Assembly (NCBI GenBank): GCA_966211795.1
Contig: CBIHNW010000019.1
Location: forward strand, 1-64,000
DNA length: 64,000 nucleotides
Origin: 21-14-0-10-47-8 sp966211795
GTDB lineage: Bacteria; Bdellovibrionota; Bdellovibrionia; Bdellovibrionales; Bdellovibrionaceae
Direction: 5' to 3'
The notes beneath the pieces are model-generated. The model was not told where the DNA came from. It searched no databases and was given only the letters and a program-made list of their open reading frames with translations. The position numbers were made by a program, and so were the translations under genes. Position 1 is the stretch's first letter, and each line of letters begins with the position of its first letter. Positions 60,392-64,000 of this stretch are shown here, one piece after another.

Positions 60392-60872
60392 CGGTGACGA
60401 CTTCCAATCTTTTTCCTGCCGGTGCTTTGACAAAAACAGGATTGGTCAAAGCGCCGAGCTTTCGCAGGGCTTTGCCAATCCGGTATCTTAAGGTTCCGAT
60501 TGAAATACCTAAGGCCATCGCGATGTCTTCATCAGAAATTTTAAGGATCAGGGACCAAATCAGCGCCAAGAATTCATCTTCCTGCGCGGTCTTTTGGAAT
60601 TCCTTCCAGGGACCGAGATCTACTCCCGAGGGTAAATCCCAGCCGGCGCCAAAAGAGAAATTTTGGCGGCCGCGCACAATGCGTTTGCCTTCCGAACGCC
60701 ACACATCAGCGGTCGAAGCAACCAGCGTGATGGCCGGTTTCGTTTCGGGATGCTTGGCCATGCGCGCGCGATAATTTTGGATGGCTTTCGAAGTGGCTTC
60801 CATCGCTCGTTGCTCGTCCATCAGAGCAAAAAAGAAAAAGAGCGCAATGGATTTGGAATCCACTCCGATCAT
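60381..60872 (-). CDS. Divergent ECF-type sigma factor-like protein
   Basis: 163 residues. Residues ~98-140 (ALIWSLILKISDEDIAMALG, then ISIGTLRYRIGKALRKLG) are a sigma region 4 helix-turn-helix. The N-terminus (FFFFALMDEQRAMEATSKAI) resembles the second half of region 2, and the first half seems missing. It starts 7 bases after the mreB stop with no SD site, so translation may depend on mreB readthrough. The -10-recognition part is weak, so it may be an accessory regulator rather than a true sigma. Confidence 0.7.
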   Translation of the reverse strand: MIGVDSKSIALFFFFALMDEQRAMEATSKAIQNYRARMAKHPETKPAITLVASTADVWRSEGKRIVRGRQNFSFGAGWDLPSGVDLGPWKEFQKTAQEDEFLALIWSLILKISDEDIAMALGISIGTLRYRIGKALRKLGALTNPVFVKAPAGKRLEVVTDER

Positions 60873-60879
60873 AAAAAGA

Positions 60880-61923
60880 TTAATCCACTGTCAATTGTCG
60901 CAACAGATCCAGCTCTTCGAGAACTCGGCCGGAACCTAATACAACGCAAGTCAAAGGGTCTTCGGCAATGGAAACAGGCAGACCTGTTCGTTCTCGCAAA
61001 AGCACGTCAAGATTCGCCAACAAGCCGCCACCGCCCGTCAGGACGATGCCATTGTCGACGATGTCAGAAGCCAATTCTGGCGGAGTTTTTTCCAACGCCG
61101 TACGAACCGCATCGACGACTTCAGACAAAGGATCCATCAAGGCATCGTTCACCTGAGAGCTGGTGATTTCGATGGTCTTCGGCGCACCCGCGACCAAGTC
61201 ACGGCCTTTGATTTCCATCGTCTTTTCTTCTTCGAACGGATAAGCGTTTCCGATTTGGATTTTGATATTTTCCGCAGTTCGTTCACCGATCAACAAATTG
61301 AATTGGCGACGAACATAGTTCACGATCGCTTCGTCGAATTTATCGCCAGCGACTTTGATGGATTTGCAATAAACGATACCGCCCAAAGAAATCACCGCAA
61401 CACCCGTAGTGCCACCGCCCATATCGACAACCATGTTGCCGCTTGGCTCAGTGATTGGCAGACCGGCACCGATCGCGGCCGCCATTGGCTCTTCGATCAA
61501 ATACACTTCGCGGGCACCCGCTGATTGAGCGGATTCTTTCACCGCGCGTTTTTCAACCTGCGTGATGCCGTAAGGAACGCAAATGATGATGCGAGGACGG
61601 ATGAAAGATTTTTTCGCGCCCATCGCTTTCGTGATGAAATATTTCAACATGGATTGAGTGACTTCGAAGTCGGCGATAACGCCGTCTTTGATCGGACGAA
61701 TCGCGACGATGCTTCCCGGAGTTCTTCCGAGCATGTCTTTCGCTTCTTTACCAACCGCAAGAACCCGATTTTGTGAGCCACGATAATTTTTTTGCACAGC
61801 CACGACGGAAGGTTCGTCCAGCACGATTCCTTGTCCGCGCACGTAAACCAATGTGTTGGCGGTGCCGAGATCGATTGCAATGTCGTTGGAAAAATAGTCA
61901 GAGAATTTATCAAAAATTGCCAT
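60880..61923 (-). CDS. mreB: Rod-shape-determining actin homologue MreB
   Basis: 347 residues, normal length. Phosphate 1 (IAIDLGTANTLVY), phosphate 2 (VVDMGGGTTGVAV) and adenosine motifs (GIVLTGGGGLLANLD) are intact. Forms membrane-bound filaments that direct lateral wall synthesis. Unlike the usual mreBCD order, no mreC follows; a sigma/anti-sigma/kinase set does. A good sigma-70 promoter lies upstream. Bdellovibrio species are known to carry two MreB proteins with different roles in the cell cycle, and this could be either. Confidence 0.97.
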   Translation of the reverse strand: MAIFDKFSDYFSNDIAIDLGTANTLVYVRGQGIVLDEPSVVAVQKNYRGSQNRVLAVGKEAKDMLGRTPGSIVAIRPIKDGVIADFEVTQSMLKYFITKAMGAKKSFIRPRIIICVPYGITQVEKRAVKESAQSAGAREVYLIEEPMAAAIGAGLPITEPSGNMVVDMGGGTTGVAVISLGGIVYCKSIKVAGDKFDEAIVNYVRRQFNLLIGERTAENIKIQIGNAYPFEEEKTMEIKGRDLVAGAPKTIEITSSQVNDALMDPLSEVVDAVRTALEKTPPELASDIVDNGIVLTGGGGLLANLDVLLRERTGLPVSIAEDPLTCVVLGSGRVLEELDLLRQLTVD

Positions 61924-61967
61924 TAAATCACTCGCTAGGAATGGATGTTGTCATGTCTAATTTAAAC

Positions 61968-61996
61968 AGTCTAGACAGCACAAAAATGAGAGTCAA
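61968..61996 (-). promoter_or_regulatory. Sigma-70 promoter of mreB
   Basis: On the minus strand TTGACT (61991-61996), exactly 17 bases, TAGACT (61968-61973), about 45 bases before the ATG. A GTCTAGAC palindrome overlaps the -10. Confidence 0.6.
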
Positions 61997-62005
61997 TGCG
62001 CTCAG

Positions 62006-63634
62006 TTAGACGATTTTCTGACGCCATGCGAGTTCGCGCTGCATGTGGTTTGTCAAAAGTCTCTCTTCGGCTTCAATTTGGTCCCGATTCCAGCCCAATC
62101 GCCGTGCAAAGACCGCACTGATTTTTGAAATCAGCGACTGTCCATGATCAAATTCAGCCAAGAATAATGGCACTCGCCGGGTGTAAAAGTCCACTAAATG
62201 CAAGCACATGGTGTTCTCGATCGCATGTTGCGCTTCGAGCTCCCAATAGGACGATGGACCGAACGTTTGCCAGATTCGGCGAGCTTCAGCACCGTGTCTG
62301 TCGACCAGCAGGTTTGTCTCGTTTGGCTTTAAGTATCCGGTTTTATTCAGCTGATCGATCAACCGATGATCGTCATGACGACTGTCGACAGTCACATTCG
62401 GGTTGATCGGTTGCTCTGTCAAACAACGGTGAAATCTCACTTTTTCTTCGATTGGAAAGAACTTTAGGCACTCTTTCACTACCTGCTCGGCCATCAATCG
62501 GTAAGTCGTATACTTGCCACCGGCGACGAATGTGACGCCATGGTCCTCGGTGAAAATCGTGTGCTCCCGGCTGGTTTTACCTTCGGTCGAGGCCCCGTCA
62601 TTGACCAAGGGGCGAACGCCGGCGTAGGACCCCACGATATCGGAAGCTTTGATGCGGGCGCCTGGAAAGTACGTTTCGATCACTTTCAGCAGGTATTCGA
62701 CGTCATCGGGCGTCGCCACCACGTCGGCCGGCGAACCCTGAAAATCCGTGTCGGTTGTCCCGACAATCACCATCTCATGTCGAGGAATTCCGAAGACGAT
62801 TCGTTTTTCCGCCCCCATGACGACGGCGCTGCTCATCGGGAGACGCTTTTTTTCGAAGGTCAGATGAATGCCTTTGGTCGGGCGCAGGATTTTGTTCCAA
62901 TTTTTGAAAAGAGTCGTTCCCAGCTCGTCCGTCCAAGGTCCAACCGTACTGACAAAATGACGAGCCTGAACCGTGAATCTGGTTTTGCTCAGCTGATCTT
63001 CGCACATGACTTTTTTGACTTTGCCGTCAGGAGAAATTTCCGCGCCGACCGCTTTGACGTAATTCACGCACTGGGCGCCAAATTCGTTGGCGGATCTTAA
63101 GGTCTCAAGCACCAGACGATCGTCATCCATGTAGGCATCCGAGTAAACATAGGAGCCAAGCAATTGCTGACCTTGCAGAGTTGGCATTCGGGCAATGGTT
63201 TGCGCCGGCGAAAGTCTCTCGTGCAACTCGGGCGCCTGAAATAAAGAAAGCGCATCGTAAGCCCACATGCCCAATCCCATCTTAAACATGCCGACCCGGC
63301 CTTGCTCGTAAAGCGGAATCATGAAGCGCAATGGGTGCACCAAATGCGGCGCCATCTGAAAAAGTTTTTGCCGTTCGTTGAGAGCTTCGAAGACCAATTT
63401 AAATTCGAAATTCTCAAGGTAACGAATGCCCCCGTGTATCAGCTTGCTCGAGCGTGAGCTGGTTCCGGACGCAAAGTCCGAGGCTTCAATCAATCCGACC
63501 TTCATCCCCCGCATCGAAGCATCGCGCGCGACGCCGGCGCCGGTGATGCCGCCGCCAATGATAAAGATATCGAATTCTTCTTTGCCTAAAGTTTGCAGGT
63601 TCCTTTTGCGATCATCCATCGAGAACGTTTTCAT
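62006..63634 (-). CDS. glpD: Aerobic glycerol-3-phosphate dehydrogenase
   Basis: 542 residues. An N-terminal FAD-binding Rossmann fold (IIGGGITGAGVARDA) and the DAO-family core (SSRSSKLIHGGIRYLENF; IVGTTDTDFQG) identify GlpD, which oxidises glycerol-3-phosphate to dihydroxyacetone phosphate and passes electrons to quinone. The start at 63634 overlaps the preceding GNAT gene stop in ATGA and has AAAGG upstream. In a predator this fits use of prey phospholipid glycerol, but that is inferred. Confidence 0.94.
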   Translation of the reverse strand: MKTFSMDDRKRNLQTLGKEEFDIFIIGGGITGAGVARDASMRGMKVGLIEASDFASGTSSRSSKLIHGGIRYLENFEFKLVFEALNERQKLFQMAPHLVHPLRFMIPLYEQGRVGMFKMGLGMWAYDALSLFQAPELHERLSPAQTIARMPTLQGQQLLGSYVYSDAYMDDDRLVLETLRSANEFGAQCVNYVKAVGAEISPDGKVKKVMCEDQLSKTRFTVQARHFVSTVGPWTDELGTTLFKNWNKILRPTKGIHLTFEKKRLPMSSAVVMGAEKRIVFGIPRHEMVIVGTTDTDFQGSPADVVATPDDVEYLLKVIETYFPGARIKASDIVGSYAGVRPLVNDGASTEGKTSREHTIFTEDHGVTFVAGGKYTTYRLMAEQVVKECLKFFPIEEKVRFHRCLTEQPINPNVTVDSRHDDHRLIDQLNKTGYLKPNETNLLVDRHGAEARRIWQTFGPSSYWELEAQHAIENTMCLHLVDFYTRRVPLFLAEFDHGQSLISKISAVFARRLGWNRDQIEAEERLLTNHMQRELAWRQKIV

Positions 63635-64000
63635 GTGGAAACCTTTGTTGCGTTCACGACCAACACTTGTGGATCCCAATTCTGTGCTTTGAATGCTTTC
63701 ACCGCGTTCATGACGCTTTGTGATTCGGGGAAAAAAACTTTTTGGAAGTGTTTTTCGCGCGACAGTTTATAGGCCAGCTCGCAAAGTTCGTCGCGTGCCT
63801 GCAAGGTCGTGTATTGCATGTGTTCGATCCACAACGATTGAGTGTGGCCATCAAAAAATAAAAGCGGTTGCGCTAGAAAATATCCGATCAACTGACCTTC
63901 TTTGGAAAAAGCGCTGGTCAAATTTCGATCGCGAGCCAAAAAACACCAGCCCATCGGCACGTAATGATTCAAGGACTCGGCTCGCCACCGAGCGTTCCAA
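63631..64000 (-). CDS. GNAT-family acetyltransferase-like protein (5' part outside the window)
   Basis: The frame stays open to the right edge, so the start lies beyond it; 122 residues are visible. AFSKEGQLIGYFLAQPLLFF and HTQSLWIEHMQYTT, followed by a helix and KVFFPESQSVMNAVKAFKAQ, have the beta-strand/helix order of a GNAT C-terminal part. The 3' end overlaps the glpD start by 4 nt, so they are coupled. The acyl acceptor is unknown. Confidence 0.6.
   Translation of the reverse strand, partial: WNARWRAESLNHYVPMGWCFLARDRNLTSAFSKEGQLIGYFLAQPLLFFDGHTQSLWIEHMQYTTLQARDELCELAYKLSREKHFQKVFFPESQSVMNAVKAFKAQNWDPQVLVVNATKVST

Overview
The window looks like a chromosomal segment from a Bdellovibrio-like predatory bacterium (phylum Bdellovibrionota). 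This is an inference from gene content, since there is no rRNA here to place it. The pointers are a TIGR02147-type regulator overlapping a secreted-protein gene, a very high share of signal-peptide and lipobox proteins, Thr-rich (TTTT) and Pro-Thr linkers in exported proteins, a MreB gene without mreCD, and a complete PrkA/YeaH/SpoVR set in a non-sporulating Gram-negative envelope context. I see no rRNA, CRISPR array, insertion sequence, phage module or attachment site. There is one tRNA (anticodon CAT). No stretch over 300 bases lacks a gene.

Layout. 1-5.7 kb: a phosphate uptake operon pstS-pstC-pstA-pstB on the minus strand, without phoU inside the window, followed by an M74 (MepA-like) murein endopeptidase lipoprotein. 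5.8-9.1 kb: an NlpC/P60-like lipoprotein and a chemoreceptor with a sigma-28-like promoter. 9.2-12 kb: a secreted alpha/beta hydrolase and a periplasmic thioredoxin-TPR protein. 12-16.9 kb: two large surface proteins, one glycine-rich with a C-terminal sorting-like tail and one 1060-residue protein with eight Ig-like repeats and poly-Thr linkers. 17-24.9 kb: an outer-membrane barrel candidate, several hypothetical genes, a nucleotidyltransferase, an exported double-LOG-like protein, and the TIGR02147/secreted-protein pair. 25.1-28.9 kb: three overlapping type IV pseudopilin-like genes, the last carrying seven thrombospondin-type-1-like repeats. This is the most unusual locus of the window.

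29-44.6 kb: an M14-like DUF2817 protein, a TetR/secreted-protein operon, the macromolecular synthesis operon rpsU-yqeY-dnaG-rpoD (minus strand) with terminator and internal promoter, tadA, a LysR regulator diverging from an exported protein, two very small hydrophilic genes, an eIF1/SUI1 homologue, and an XRE/membrane-protein pair sharing an operator-like palindrome with lepB (signal peptidase I). 44.7-49.5 kb: the prkA-yeaH-spoVR stress operon.

49.6-64 kb: lipoproteins including a TPR protein, LpoB and a COG3014 protein; a GspG-like protein that lacks a prepilin cleavage site; a PhaR-like regulator; a short RadC-like JAB protein; a five-gene unit mreB-sigma-antisigma-histidine kinase-membrane protein; and glpD with a partial GNAT gene running off the right edge. 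Overall the region pairs core replication, transcription and cell-shape genes with much envelope remodelling, surface adhesion and sensory equipment. Starts were re-chosen from Shine-Dalgarno (SD) sites, signal peptides and gene overlaps wherever these were decisive. Such choices are stated in each entry.
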